NCBI RefSeq assembly: GCF_029893345.1
Contig: NZ_JARXVE010000007.1
Location: 62,001-126,000, forward strand
Source: Mycolicibacterium frederiksbergense
Lineage (GTDB): Bacteria; Actinomycetota; Actinomycetes; Mycobacteriales; Mycobacteriaceae
Direction: 5' to 3'
Length of the DNA: 64,000 nt
Part shown: in pieces, positions 51,916 to 61,314 of the stretch
Layout of the letters: the number at the start of each line of letters is the position of its first letter
Position numbering within the stretch: the stretch's first letter is position 1
The notes under the pieces: generated by a model
What the model saw: the letters and a program-made list of their open reading frames with translations, nothing else
Databases searched by the model: none
Told to the model about the DNA's origin: nothing
Program-made: the position numbers and the translations under genes

Positions 51916-53187
51916 TCAAGCCGGCTCGGCAACCGCCGCCATCGGGCGGGCGCTGTCGTCTTCGCCACGCAGACCGACCAGCAGCAGCGCGGCCAGGGCA
52001 ATCGCCATGCTCGTCGTCATCACCGACGCCAGCACCAGCGCCCCATTGCCCAGCGCCCCGACCACGGGTGCCACCGCGGCCCCGATCCCGAACTGTGCGG
52101 CCCCCAACAACGCGGCCGCGGTACCCGCGGCATCGGGATGTCGCGACAACGCGACCGCCGGAGCGTTGGGGATCACCAGCCCCATGCCGGCCAGGATCGT
52201 CAGCACCGGCAGCACGAACCCCATCAGCCCGCCGACCTGCGCGACGGTGAGTGCGACGAACACCACCCCGGCCAGCATCGACCAGCTCAGCGCCGCCACC
52301 GTGATGTGCTGCGGCGAGAACCGCCGCAGCAGCACCACATTGAACTGTGTCGAGCCGATCAGGGCGATCGCACCCGCGGCGAACACCAGCGCGAACGCTT
52401 GCTGGTCCAACCCGTAGTGGCCCTGCAGCACGAACGGCGCCGCCGAGATATAGGCGAACAGCCCGGACATACCCAGGGCGGCCACCAGGACCAGGATCAC
52501 GAAACGCGAATCGCGCAGCAGCTCGGCATAGGTCGCCAGGATGCTGCCCACCCGCAGCGGGCGGCGGTGCGACACCGGCAGCGTCTCGGGCAGCGCGAGC
52601 GCGGCCAGGGCCAGCAATCCGCCGGCCAGCACCACCAATGCGACGAAGACCCAGTGCCAGGATCCGTGCAACAGCACCGCCGCCCCCAACGAAGGCGCCA
52701 GCACCGGGGCCACCCCGAGCACCAGCATCAGCCGCGACATCACCGTGGCCGCCACCGTGCCGGTGAACAGATCACCGACGACGGCGATGGCCACCACCGA
52801 TGCCGCCGCCGCGCCCATGCCCTGCAGCCCGCGCGCCACCCCGAGGACCGCGATGTTGGGCGCCAGCACACACAGCACCGAGGAGGCCATGTGCACCACG
52901 ATGCCGGCCATCAGCGGGCGCCGGCGCCCCAGTGAATCCGACAGCGGGCCGACGATCAGCTGGCCCAGGGCCAGGCCGGCCAGTGTGCCGGTGAGCGTCA
53001 ACTGCGACACCGAGGAGGACACCGAGAGTTCGTCGGCGATCCTGGGCAGCGCCGGAAGGTACATGTCGATGGTGAGCGGACCCAGCGCGATCAGCGCGCC
53101 CAGCACGAGGATCATCCGGATTCGGCCCGGCATCGGACTGTGCACAGTTACCGATGCTGCCTGCCTCACGTCGGGCGATGATGCCAT
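51916..53187 (-). CDS. Bcr/CflA-family MFS transporter
   Basis: A 423-residue, twelve-helix drug:proton antiporter. Signature segments are TIDMYLPALPRIADEL near 40 (Bcr/CflA family hallmark) and the motif A-like GPLSDSLGRRRPLM near 82-95. Bcr/CflA proteins export bicyclomycin, chloramphenicol or peptides. Same strand and close to the DHA2 transporter, so probably a two-pump operon. Divergent from the Rv1249c-like gene. Confidence 0.85.
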   Translation of the reverse strand: MASSPDVRQAASVTVHSPMPGRIRMILVLGALIALGPLTIDMYLPALPRIADELSVSSSVSQLTLTGTLAGLALGQLIVGPLSDSLGRRRPLMAGIVVHMASSVLCVLAPNIAVLGVARGLQGMGAAAASVVAIAVVGDLFTGTVAATVMSRLMLVLGVAPVLAPSLGAAVLLHGSWHWVFVALVVLAGGLLALAALALPETLPVSHRRPLRVGSILATYAELLRDSRFVILVLVAALGMSGLFAYISAAPFVLQGHYGLDQQAFALVFAAGAIALIGSTQFNVVLLRRFSPQHITVAALSWSMLAGVVFVALTVAQVGGLMGFVLPVLTILAGMGLVIPNAPAVALSRHPDAAGTAAALLGAAQFGIGAAVAPVVGALGNGALVLASVMTTSMAIALAALLLVGLRGEDDSARPMAAVAEPA

Positions 53188-53334
53188 GAAGGTGAACAGC
53201 CCTACATCTCAGTTTTTTGTTCCCGGTTCAGCGCCGAACCGCACACAGTGACGGCCGTCACCACCGGGCACCGGTACCGGGTCGCCGTTCGTTCTCCCGG
53301 CGTCCGGGCAGCCGCTAGCCTGGCAAAGTCAACG

Positions 53335-54105
53335 ATGGGTTCACACCTGGGAGGCCCCGAAGTGCGTGCGCGGTCCAAGACCCAACTACCGGCCACCGTC
53401 GAAGAGAACACCGATCCCACAGCCGCTGCCAAGGTGCTGTCGGCCATCATCGAGAGCAGCTCGCGCGTTCAGGCCCCCGCGGTCAAGGCCTATGTGGACC
53501 GGTTGCGCAGCGGCAAGCCCGACGCCACCCCGGCCGAGATCGTCACCCGGTTGGAGAAGCACTACCTGGCCGCGGTGATGGCCAGCGGTGCCGCGGTCGG
53601 CTCGGCGGCGGCGTTCCCGGGAATCGGAACGCTGGTGGCGTTGTCGGCGGTGGCCGGCGAAACCGTGGTGTTCCTGGAGGCCACCGCGGTGTTCGTGCTG
53701 GCGGTCGCCGAGGTGTACGGCATCCCCGCCGATAATCGGGAGCGCCGCCGCGCCCTGGTGCTCTCGGTGCTGGTCGGCGACGACAGCAAGCGCGCCATCG
53801 CCGATCTGCTGGGCGGCAAACGCACCAGCGGGGCGTGGCTGTCCGACGGTGCGGCGACGCTGCCGCTGCCCGCGGTCTCGCAGCTCAACTCCCGGCTGCT
53901 CAAGTACTTCGTCAAGCGGTACACGCTCAAGCGCGGCGTGATGGCCTTCGGCAAGCTGCTGCCGGTCGGTATCGGCGCCGTCGTCGGCGGTGTCGGCAAC
54001 CGGCTGATGGGTAAGAAGATCGTCGGCAATGCCCGCACCGCATTCGGCGCACCCCCGCCGTGGTGGCCGGCAACACTGCATGTGCTGCCGTCGGCCCGGG
54101 TCTGA
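53335..54105 (+). CDS. Conserved membrane-associated protein (Rv1249c-type)
   Basis: A 256-residue protein of unknown function always found next to kgd in mycobacteria. A long, glycine/alanine/valine-rich hydrophobic region (about 80-125, SGAAVGSAAAFPGIGTLVAL and VVFLEATAVFVLAVAEVYGI) suggests membrane contact, and a second glycine-rich stretch lies near 215-235. Charged and soluble-looking segments flank it. It might belong to the EcsC-like group, which I cannot confirm. ATG at 53335; a GTG ten codons downstream is possible. Confidence 0.7.
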   Translation: MGSHLGGPEVRARSKTQLPATVEENTDPTAAAKVLSAIIESSSRVQAPAVKAYVDRLRSGKPDATPAEIVTRLEKHYLAAVMASGAAVGSAAAFPGIGTLVALSAVAGETVVFLEATAVFVLAVAEVYGIPADNRERRRALVLSVLVGDDSKRAIADLLGGKRTSGAWLSDGAATLPLPAVSQLNSRLLKYFVKRYTLKRGVMAFGKLLPVGIGAVVGGVGNRLMGKKIVGNARTAFGAPPPWWPATLHVLPSARV

Positions 54106-54282
54106 TACATCTCGCAAACCCGCTGTTCCACGCAGCAGGCATGGTGCGCCGCTCGGCCCGCAGCGAAAGGGGATAGCCTTTATGAGGCGGTCGCGCGGGG
54201 CGAGCCGCCCACACAAGAACACAAGCGGCGAGACGTCCTTGTGACGTCTGGCCGGAAACAAGAATTGAGGCGAGTGCCGGCC

Positions 54283-57200
54283 GTGAGCAGTTCACCTTCA
54301 CCATTCGGTCAGAACGAGTGGCTGGTCGAGGAGATGTATCGCAAGTTCCGCGAGGATCCCTCTTCGGTGGATCCCAGTTGGCACGAATTTCTGGTCGACT
54401 ACTCTCCCGAGCCCACCACCGACAGCACCGTCGCCAACGGTCTGCCGACGGCCCCGGCCGCGCCGCCCGCCCCCGCCCCCGCCCCTGCCCCTGCATCCGC
54501 CGCGCCTCCCGCACCACCGGTAGCCAAGCCGGCACCGGCCAAGCCGGCTGTCGTCCCCGCCGAGGGTGAGGAGTCGCAGGTGCTGCGCGGCGCGGCGGCC
54601 GCCGTGGTCAAGAACATGAACGCCTCGCTGGAGGTGCCCACCGCCACCAGCGTGCGCGCCATCCCGGCCAAGCTGATGATCGACAACCGCGTCGTCATCA
54701 ACAACCACCTCAAGCGCACCCGCGGCGGCAAGATCAGCTTCACCCACCTGCTCGGCTACGCGATCGTGCAGGCGGTCAAGAAGTTCCCGAACATGAACCG
54801 GCACTTCGCCGAGGCCAACGGCAAGCCCGCCGCGGTCACGCCGGCCCACACCAATCTGGGTCTGGCCATCGACCTGCCCGGCAAAGACGGCAGCCGCTCA
54901 CTTGTCGTCGCCGCGATCAAGCGTTGCGAGACAATGCATTTCGGTCAGTTCATCGCGGCCTACGAGGACATTGTGCGTCGGGCCCGCGACGGCAAGTTGA
55001 CCGCCGAGGATTTCTCCGGCGTGACGATCTCGCTGACCAACCCCGGCACCATCGGCACCGTGCACTCGGTGCCGCGGCTCATGCAGGGCCAGGGCGCCAT
55101 CATCGGAGCGGGCGCCATGGAGTACCCGGCCGAGTTCCAGGGCGCCAGCGAGGAGCGCATCGCCGATCTGGGTATCGGCAAGCTGATCACCCTGACCTCG
55201 ACCTATGACCACCGGATCATCCAGGGTGCGGAGTCCGGCGACTTCCTGCGCACCATCCACCAGCTGCTGCTCGACGACGAGTTCTTCGATGAGATCTTCC
55301 GCGAACTCGGCATCCCGTACGAGCCGGTCCGCTGGCGCGTCGACAACCCGGATTCGATCGAGCACAAGAACGCCCGCGTCATCGAGCTGATCGCGGCGTA
55401 CCGCAACCGCGGCCACCTGATGGCCGATATCGATCCGCTGCGGCTGGACAACACCCGGTTCCGCAGCCACCCCGACCTCGATGTGAACACCCACGGGCTG
55501 ACCCTGTGGGATCTGGACCGCGAGTTCAAGGTCGACGGGTTCGCCGGCAAGGAATACAAGAAGCTGCGCGACGTGCTCTCGGTGCTGCGCGACGCCTACT
55601 GCCGCCACGTCGGTGTGGAGTACACCCACATCCTCGAGCCCGAGCAGCAGCGCTGGATTCAGGACCGGGTTGAGGTCAAGCACGGCAAGCCCACCGTCGC
55701 CGAGCAGAAGTACATCCTGTCCAAGCTCAACGCAGCCGAAGCCTTCGAGACCTTCCTGCAGACCAAATACGTTGGGCAGAAGCGTTTCTCGCTGGAGGGC
55801 GCGGAAACCGTCATCCCGATGATGGATGCGGTGATCGACCAGTGCGCCGAGCATGGGCTCGACGAGGTGGTCATCGGGATGCCGCACCGTGGCCGGCTCA
55901 ACGTGCTGGCCAATATCGTCGGCAAGCCCTACCGGCAGATCTTCACCGAGTTCGAGGGCAACCTGAACCCGTCGCAGGCCCACGGCTCGGGCGACGTGAA
56001 GTACCACCTTGGCGCTTCCGGCAACTACATCCAGATGTTCGGCGACAACGACATTCAGGTGTCACTGACCGCCAACCCGAGCCACCTCGAAGCGGTGGAC
56101 CCGGTGCTGGAAGGCCTGGTCCGGGCCAAGCAGGACATGCTGGACGCCAACAAGGACGCCGACGGTTCCGGTGAGTACCCCGTGGTCCCGCTGATGCTGC
56201 ACGGCGACGCGGCGTTCGCCGGCCAGGGCGTGGTCGCCGAGACGCTGAACCTGGCACTGCTGCAGGGTTACCGCACCGGCGGCACCATCCACATCGTGGT
56301 CAACAACCAGATCGGGTTCACCACGGCGCCATCGGATTCCCGCTCCAGCGAGTACTGCACCGACGTGGCGAAGATGATCGGTGCGCCGATCTTCCACGTC
56401 AACGGCGACGACCCGGAGGCCTGCGCCTGGGTGGCGCGGCTGGCGGTGGACTTCCGCCAGGCGTTCAAGAAGGACGTCATCATCGACATGCTGTGCTACC
56501 GCCGCCGCGGACACAACGAGGGCGACGACCCGTCGATGACCCAGCCGTACATGTACGACGTCATCGACACCAAGCGCGGCTCCCGCAAGGCCTACACCGA
56601 AGCGCTGATCGGCCGCGGCGATATCTCGATGAAAGAGGCCGAGGACGCCCTGCGTGACTACCAGGGCCAGCTGGAGCGGGTGTTCAACGAGGTCCGCGAC
56701 CTGGAGAAGCACCCAGCCGAGCCCAGCGAATCGGTCGAGTCCGATCAGCAGATCCCGGCGCGCCTTTCCACCGCCGTGGACAAGTCGCTGCTGGCCCGCA
56801 TCGGCGACGCCCACCTGGCCGTCCCGGAGGGCTTCACCGTGCACCCGCGGGTCAAGCCGGTGCTGGAGAAGCGCCGCGAGATGGCCTACGAGGGCAAGAT
56901 CGACTGGGCGTTCGCCGAGCTGCTGGCGCTCGGTTCGCTGATTTCCGAGGGCAAGATGATCCGGCTGTCCGGCCAGGACACCCAGCGCGGCACCTTCACC
57001 CAGCGCCACGCGGTGATCGTCGACCGCAAGACCGGCGAGGAGTTCACCCCGCTGCAGCTGCTGGCCACCAACCCCGACGGCACCCCCAGCGGCGGCAAGT
57101 TCCTGGTGTACAACTCGGCGCTGTCGGAGTTCGCCGCGGTCGGCTTCGAATACGGCTACTCGGTGGGCAACCCGGATGCCATGGTGCTGTGGGAGGCCCA

Positions 57201-57957
57201 GTTCGGCGACTTCGTCAACGGGGCCCAGTCGATCATCGACGAGTTCATCTCCTCCGGTGAGGCCAAGTGGGGCCAGCTTTCGGACGTCGTGCTGCTGCTG
57301 CCGCACGGCCACGAGGGCCAGGGTCCCGACCACACCTCGGGCCGCATCGAGCGGTTCTTGCAGCTGTGGGCCGAGGGTTCGATGACCATCGCGGTGCCGT
57401 CGACCCCGGCGAACTACTTCCACCTGCTGCGCCGGCACGGGCTGGACGGCATCCAGCGTCCGCTGATCGTCTTCACCCCGAAGTCGATGCTGCGCAACAA
57501 GGCCGCGGTCAGCGATATCCGCGACTTCACCGAGCAGAAGTTCCGCTCGGTGCTGGAGGAGCCGACCTACACCGACGGCGACGGCGACCGCGCCAAGGTG
57601 CGCCGCGTGCTGCTGTGCAGCGGCAAGATCTACTACGACCTGCTCGCCCGCAAGGCCAAGGACGACCGCGAGGACGTCGCGATCGTGCGCATCGAGCAGC
57701 TCGCCCCGCTGCCGAGGCGCCGGCTGGCCGAGACGCTGGATCGGTACCCGAACGTCACCGAGAAGTTCTGGGTGCAGGAGGAGCCGGCCAACCAGGGCGC
57801 CTGGCCGTCGGTCGGTCTGACCCTGCCCGAGGTGCTGCCGGACTACTTCAACCCGATCAAGCGGATCTCGCGGCGGGCGATGTCGGCGCCGTCCTCGGGT
57901 TCCTCGAAGGTGCACGCGGTCGAACAGCAGGAGATCATCGACCTGGCGTTCGAGTAG
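54283..57957 (+). CDS. kgd: Multifunctional 2-oxoglutarate dehydrogenase E1/decarboxylase
   Basis: A 1224-residue enzyme (Kgd/OdhA/SucA). Order of parts: N-terminal E1 tail SPFGQNEWLVEEMYRKF (5-21), a P/A-rich flexible linker (about 50-105), an E2-like succinyltransferase domain (about 115-345) ending TYDHRIIQGAESGDF, and the ThDP-dependent E1 core with HRGRLNVL, SGDVKYHLG, GDAAFAGQG and NNQIGFTT. It joins 2-oxoglutarate decarboxylation to succinyl transfer in the TCA cycle, and its activity is modulated by GarA in mycobacteria. GTG 54283 matches the M. smegmatis start as I recall; a GTG three codons upstream is weaker. Almost identical in sequence to M. smegmatis. Confidence 0.95.
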   Translation: MSSSPSPFGQNEWLVEEMYRKFREDPSSVDPSWHEFLVDYSPEPTTDSTVANGLPTAPAAPPAPAPAPAPASAAPPAPPVAKPAPAKPAVVPAEGEESQVLRGAAAAVVKNMNASLEVPTATSVRAIPAKLMIDNRVVINNHLKRTRGGKISFTHLLGYAIVQAVKKFPNMNRHFAEANGKPAAVTPAHTNLGLAIDLPGKDGSRSLVVAAIKRCETMHFGQFIAAYEDIVRRARDGKLTAEDFSGVTISLTNPGTIGTVHSVPRLMQGQGAIIGAGAMEYPAEFQGASEERIADLGIGKLITLTSTYDHRIIQGAESGDFLRTIHQLLLDDEFFDEIFRELGIPYEPVRWRVDNPDSIEHKNARVIELIAAYRNRGHLMADIDPLRLDNTRFRSHPDLDVNTHGLTLWDLDREFKVDGFAGKEYKKLRDVLSVLRDAYCRHVGVEYTHILEPEQQRWIQDRVEVKHGKPTVAEQKYILSKLNAAEAFETFLQTKYVGQKRFSLEGAETVIPMMDAVIDQCAEHGLDEVVIGMPHRGRLNVLANIVGKPYRQIFTEFEGNLNPSQAHGSGDVKYHLGASGNYIQMFGDNDIQVSLTANPSHLEAVDPVLEGLVRAKQDMLDANKDADGSGEYPVVPLMLHGDAAFAGQGVVAETLNLALLQGYRTGGTIHIVVNNQIGFTTAPSDSRSSEYCTDVAKMIGAPIFHVNGDDPEACAWVARLAVDFRQAFKKDVIIDMLCYRRRGHNEGDDPSMTQPYMYDVIDTKRGSRKAYTEALIGRGDISMKEAEDALRDYQGQLERVFNEVRDLEKHPAEPSESVESDQQIPARLSTAVDKSLLARIGDAHLAVPEGFTVHPRVKPVLEKRREMAYEGKIDWAFAELLALGSLISEGKMIRLSGQDTQRGTFTQRHAVIVDRKTGEEFTPLQLLATNPDGTPSGGKFLVYNSALSEFAAVGFEYGYSVGNPDAMVLWEAQFGDFVNGAQSIIDEFISSGEAKWGQLSDVVLLLPHGHEGQGPDHTSGRIERFLQLWAEGSMTIAVPSTPANYFHLLRRHGLDGIQRPLIVFTPKSMLRNKAAVSDIRDFTEQKFRSVLEEPTYTDGDGDRAKVRRVLLCSGKIYYDLLARKAKDDREDVAIVRIEQLAPLPRRRLAETLDRYPNVTEKFWVQEEPANQGAWPSVGLTLPEVLPDYFNPIKRISRRAMSAPSSGSSKVHAVEQQEIIDLAFE

Positions 57958-57973
57958 ACGCGCCTGGTCCGGC

Positions 57974-58744
57974 TCACCGGGAGTCAGCGGTCAGTACCAA
58001 CGGACCGGATTCGGTGATGGCCACGGTGTTCTCGGAGTGGGCGGTGCGGGAGCCGTCGGCCGACCGTATGGTCCAGCCGTCGCGGTCGTAGACGATGCGG
58101 TTGGTGCCGGCGGCGAACCACGGCTCCAGCGCCAGCGTCATACCCGCCCGCAACTTCAGGCCCCTACCGGGCTTGCCCAGGTTCGGGACGTGCGGGTCCT
58201 CGTGCATGGTCCGGCCCAGCCCGTGCCCGCCGAATTCGGTATTGACCGGGTAGCCGTAGTCGGCGGCGACGGCCCCGATGGCGGCCGAAATGTCGCCGAG
58301 CCGGTTACCGGGTCGCGCCGCTGCCGTTGCGGCCTCCAGCGCCTCCTCGGTGGCCCGTACCAGCCGCACATCGGCAGGCGCGGCCGTACCGACGATCACG
58401 GTGCGGGCCGCGTCGGCCACCCAGCCGTCGATGGACACCGCGAAGTCCATGGTGAGCACGTCGCCGTCGCGCAGCCGGTAGTCGTGCGGAAGACCGTGCA
58501 GCACAGCGTCATTGACCGACAGGCAGATGACATTGCGAAACGGCCCTCTGCCGAATGACGGGTCATAGTCCCAGTAGCAGGACTCGGCACCACGGCGTTC
58601 GACCATGTCGCGGGCGTGGTGTTCGAGATCGAGCAGGTTGACCCCGACATCGGCGCGAGCGCTCAACTCGGTGAGCACCTCGGCCACGAATCGTCCGGTG
58701 GTCCGCATGCACTCGATTTCGGCGGCGGTTTTCAGTTCGATCAC
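57974..58744 (-). CDS. map: Methionine aminopeptidase type I (accessory paralogue)
   Basis: A 256-residue MetAP removing the initiator methionine. All metal ligands are present: D100, D111, H174, E207, E238, as are the substrate histidines H83 and H181. It is divergent from a small XRE-type DNA-binding protein across two identical palindromes, so expression is probably controlled by that protein, unusual for a housekeeping enzyme. It ends 16 bases after kgd on the opposite strand. The main map gene of the chromosome is likely elsewhere (near secY/adk). Confidence 0.9.
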   Translation of the reverse strand: MIELKTAAEIECMRTTGRFVAEVLTELSARADVGVNLLDLEHHARDMVERRGAESCYWDYDPSFGRGPFRNVICLSVNDAVLHGLPHDYRLRDGDVLTMDFAVSIDGWVADAARTVIVGTAAPADVRLVRATEEALEAATAAARPGNRLGDISAAIGAVAADYGYPVNTEFGGHGLGRTMHEDPHVPNLGKPGRGLKLRAGMTLALEPWFAAGTNRIVYDRDGWTIRSADGSRTAHSENTVAITESGPLVLTADSR

Positions 58745-58762
58745 GTTGCATTCTCCTAGAGT

Positions 58763-58776
58763 GGTATTTAAATACC
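58763..58776. promoter_or_regulatory. Palindromic operator 1 (XRE/map)
   Basis: GGTATTTAAATACC, a perfect 14-bp palindrome 19 bases upstream of the map start. An identical copy is centred 28 bases away. Confidence 0.8.
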
Positions 58777-58790
58777 GACACGAGCGTAGC

Positions 58791-58804
58791 GGTATTTAAA
58801 TACC
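58791..58804. promoter_or_regulatory. Palindromic operator 2 (XRE/map)
   Basis: Second identical copy of GGTATTTAAATACC, extended by one more base pair on each side (C58790/G58805). It lies 17 bases upstream of the XRE ATG. The two copies occupy most of the 77-base divergent promoter and are very AT rich against the GC-rich background. Confidence 0.8.
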
Positions 58805-58821
58805 GGCGCTACGGTGGTCCC

Positions 58822-59082
58822 ATGGTCCGCACCCCGCTGAGCCCCGAGCAAGTCGCCGCCGGCCGCAGGCTCGGCGCAGCGCTGCGCACCGCCCGGGCCG
58901 CCCGCACCCTCGAAGATGTGGCACATTCCGCAGGCATCTCCCCCGAGACCCTGCGCAAGATCGAAACCGGTCGGCTGCCGTCCCCCGCTTTCGGCACCAT
59001 CATCGGACTCAGCGATGCCCTCGGAATCCCGCTGGAGACACTGGCCGAAGTATGGCGGCCGGTGAGCGCCGCAGCGTCGTAG
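58822..59082 (+). CDS. Small XRE-family helix-turn-helix regulator
   Basis: An 86-residue single-domain DNA-binding protein. The XRE fold spans about 12-70: LGAALRTARAARTLEDVAHSAG (first helices), then recognition-helix region ISPETLRKIETGRLPSPAF. No sensor domain is present. It faces the map gene across the twin palindromes, which are its probable operators, giving autoregulation plus control of map. ATG at 58822. Confidence 0.87.
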   Translation: MVRTPLSPEQVAAGRRLGAALRTARAARTLEDVAHSAGISPETLRKIETGRLPSPAFGTIIGLSDALGIPLETLAEVWRPVSAAAS

Positions 59083-59176
59083 ACAATTCGAGACCACCAC
59101 CAAGCCGGCCAACGAACACAGGACCGCGGGTACCGGCTAATCTCGACACAAGTCGAACGACACGAGGGAGTGTTCT

Positions 59177-60001
59177 ATGGAGGGCTTCGCCGGAAAAGTC
59201 GCCGTCGTCACCGGTGCCGGATCGGGTATCGGACAGGCACTGGCCATCGAACTCGGGCGTTCCGGGGCCAAGCTGGCCATCAGCGACGTCGACACCGAGG
59301 GCCTGGCCGTCACCGAGGAACGGCTCAAAGCGATTGGCGCCCCGGTGAAGACCGACCGGCTCGACGTCACCGAGCGCGAGGCGTTCCTGCTCTACGCCGA
59401 TGCGGTCAAGGCGCACTACGGCACGGTCAACCAGATCTACAACAACGCCGGTATCGCGTTCAGCGGCGATGTCGAGGTCACCGAGTTCAAGGACATCGAA
59501 CGGGTGATGGACGTCGACTTCTGGGGCGTCGTCAACGGCACCAAGGCATTCCTGCCGCACCTGATCGCCTCCGGCGACGGGCACGTCATCAACGTCTCCA
59601 GCCTGTTCGGCATCTTCTCGGTGCCCGGCCAGGCCGCCTACAACTCGGCCAAGTTCGCGGTGCGCGGTTTCACCGAGGCCCTGCGCCAGGAGATGACGCT
59701 GGCCAAGCACCCGGTCAAGGTGACCACTGTGCACCCCGGCGGCATCAAGACCGCGATCGCCCGCAACGCCACCGCCGCCGAGGGCGTGGACGCCAAGGCG
59801 CTGGCCGAGGGCTTCGACAAGAAGCTGGCCAAGACCACCCCGCAGCGCGCGGCCAAGATCATCCTGGAGGCTGTGCGCAAGGACAAGGCGCGGGTGCTGG
59901 TCGGCGCCGACGCCAAGATCCTCGACATCGTCGTGCGGATCACCGGCTCGGGATACCAGAAGCTGTTCTCGTCGATGGCCGAGCGGGCGCTACCGCGCTG
60001 A
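59177..60001 (+). CDS. Short-chain dehydrogenase (Rv1245c-type)
   Basis: A 274-residue SDR. Cofactor site TGAGSGIG (13-20), NNAG, catalytic serine in NVSSLFGIFS and YxxxK in AAYNSAKFAV. The C-terminus has a tail that fits SDRs acting on lipids or steroids. A GAGGGAG ribosome site precedes the ATG. It sits near kgd as Rv1245c does. Converges with the ABC ATPase, overlapping by 12 bases. Substrate unknown. Confidence 0.87.
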   Translation: MEGFAGKVAVVTGAGSGIGQALAIELGRSGAKLAISDVDTEGLAVTEERLKAIGAPVKTDRLDVTEREAFLLYADAVKAHYGTVNQIYNNAGIAFSGDVEVTEFKDIERVMDVDFWGVVNGTKAFLPHLIASGDGHVINVSSLFGIFSVPGQAAYNSAKFAVRGFTEALRQEMTLAKHPVKVTTVHPGGIKTAIARNATAAEGVDAKALAEGFDKKLAKTTPQRAAKIILEAVRKDKARVLVGADAKILDIVVRITGSGYQKLFSSMAERALPR

Positions 60002-61291
60002 CGCCGCCGCAAGCGGATCGGCGGAGATCTGGTCGGTATCGGTGTCGTAGTCGAACAACTCCGCATAGCGGCCCCAGTCGATCGCGATGTCGAGTTGGCG
60101 CTGGGCATCCTCGGGTCCGAACCCGCGCCGCAGCAGATCCAGGAAGAACCCGGCACGCAGATTCCCATCGGAGCTGGTGCCCAGCGCAGTGCAGATGGTG
60201 CGGACCAGAGGCGCCCTGGTTCGTGCCTGCTCGGCGAAAATCCGCTTGCTGGACTGGATGTCGGCGGTGGTGAATTCGCTTCCGGTCGACGTCAATTCGA
60301 GATCACCATGGTGCACCCGCAACATGCCGAGCATGGCCGCGGCGTCCACCAGCGGCAGCAGGTCGTCGATCTCGAAGTTGAGTTCGGTCGCGATGTCGGG
60401 CAGGTCGGCTTTCCCGCCCCTGGCGTAGACGATCTCCACCAGCCCGGCCAGGCCGCCGACAGTGGCGTCCGGCAGCGGGGCGCTGGTCGGGGTCGCCTCG
60501 GTGGGTTCGGGCGCCGCGCCGGGTTCGGTACCGGTCAAAAGCTCGTAGAGCTTGTCGACCAGGGCCTCGAATCCCGCGGCGCGCCGGTCCCGCGGCCGGG
60601 CCAGGTCCACTTTGACCTCGGCACGGATGCGACCGGGGTTGGCGCCCAGCACGATAACCCGGTCGGCGAGCAGCACCGCCTCCTCGATGTTGTGGGTCAC
60701 CAGGCAGATCGCCTGGGTGGGGAACTGTCCGCCGGTCCACAGCGCCATCAACTCGGTGCGCAGGTTCTCGGCGGTCAGGACATCCAGCGCTGAGAACGGC
60801 TCGTCCATCAACAGCAGGTCGGGTTCGAGCACCAGTGCCCGGGCGAAACCGACCCGTTGCCGCATACCGCCGGAAAGCTCCTTGGGATAGGCGGATTCGA
60901 ACCCGTCCAGACCGATCATGTCGATCGCGGCCAATGCCTGCGCCCGCCGCTGTGCAGGCGGTACGCCACGGGCGGCCAGACCGAGTTCGACATTGTCCTG
61001 CACGGTGAGCCACGGCATCAGCGCAAACGTCTGGAACACCATGGCCGTACCCGGATTCGCCCCGTTGAGTTCGGTGCCGCGGTAGCGCACCGAACCGCTG
61101 GTCGGTGCGATCAAACCGGCAATGGTCCGCAGCAGCGTCGACTTGCCCGAGCCGGACCGGCCCAGCAGCGCCACGATCTCCCGGGCCCGCAGATCCAGCT
61201 TGATGTCATCGAGTACCAGCAGGGTATCGCCGGCCGAGCCGGTGAAGCTCTTGCTCACACCGTCGACGCTGACGAGCACGTTGTCAGTCAT
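59990..61291 (-). CDS. NitT/TauT-type ABC transporter ATPase with AAA-associated C-terminal domain
   Basis: A 433-residue ATPase. Walker A GRSGSGKST near 43-51, Q loop, signature LSGGMRQR, Walker B LLLMDEPFSALD, then switch histidine in LVTHNIEEA. Residues about 285-433 form the AAA-associated C-terminal domain (PF09821-like) found in relatives of NrtD/SsuB; it may sense substrate. ATG at 61291 follows a strong GGAGGT ribosome site; an ATG four codons upstream lacks one. It energises the fused permease encoded 23 bases upstream. Confidence 0.87.
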   Translation of the reverse strand: MTDNVLVSVDGVSKSFTGSAGDTLLVLDDIKLDLRAREIVALLGRSGSGKSTLLRTIAGLIAPTSGSVRYRGTELNGANPGTAMVFQTFALMPWLTVQDNVELGLAARGVPPAQRRAQALAAIDMIGLDGFESAYPKELSGGMRQRVGFARALVLEPDLLLMDEPFSALDVLTAENLRTELMALWTGGQFPTQAICLVTHNIEEAVLLADRVIVLGANPGRIRAEVKVDLARPRDRRAAGFEALVDKLYELLTGTEPGAAPEPTEATPTSAPLPDATVGGLAGLVEIVYARGGKADLPDIATELNFEIDDLLPLVDAAAMLGMLRVHHGDLELTSTGSEFTTADIQSSKRIFAEQARTRAPLVRTICTALGTSSDGNLRAGFFLDLLRRGFGPEDAQRQLDIAIDWGRYAELFDYDTDTDQISADPLAAASAR

Positions 61292-61314
61292 GTGAACCTC
61301 CATCGGCTTTCGTT

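Noticed and set aside
54460..54540. CCGCCCCCG-type low-complexity tract
   Set aside because: Encodes the P/A-rich linker of Kgd, expected for the family.
56062..57915. 617-codon antisense frame within kgd
   Set aside because: Shadow of a highly conserved gene; no start context and no family similarity.
58741..58810. Palindromes read as a transposon end
   Set aside because: The copies are 14-bp internal dyads in a divergent promoter, with no transposase and no flanking duplication; the operator reading is simpler.
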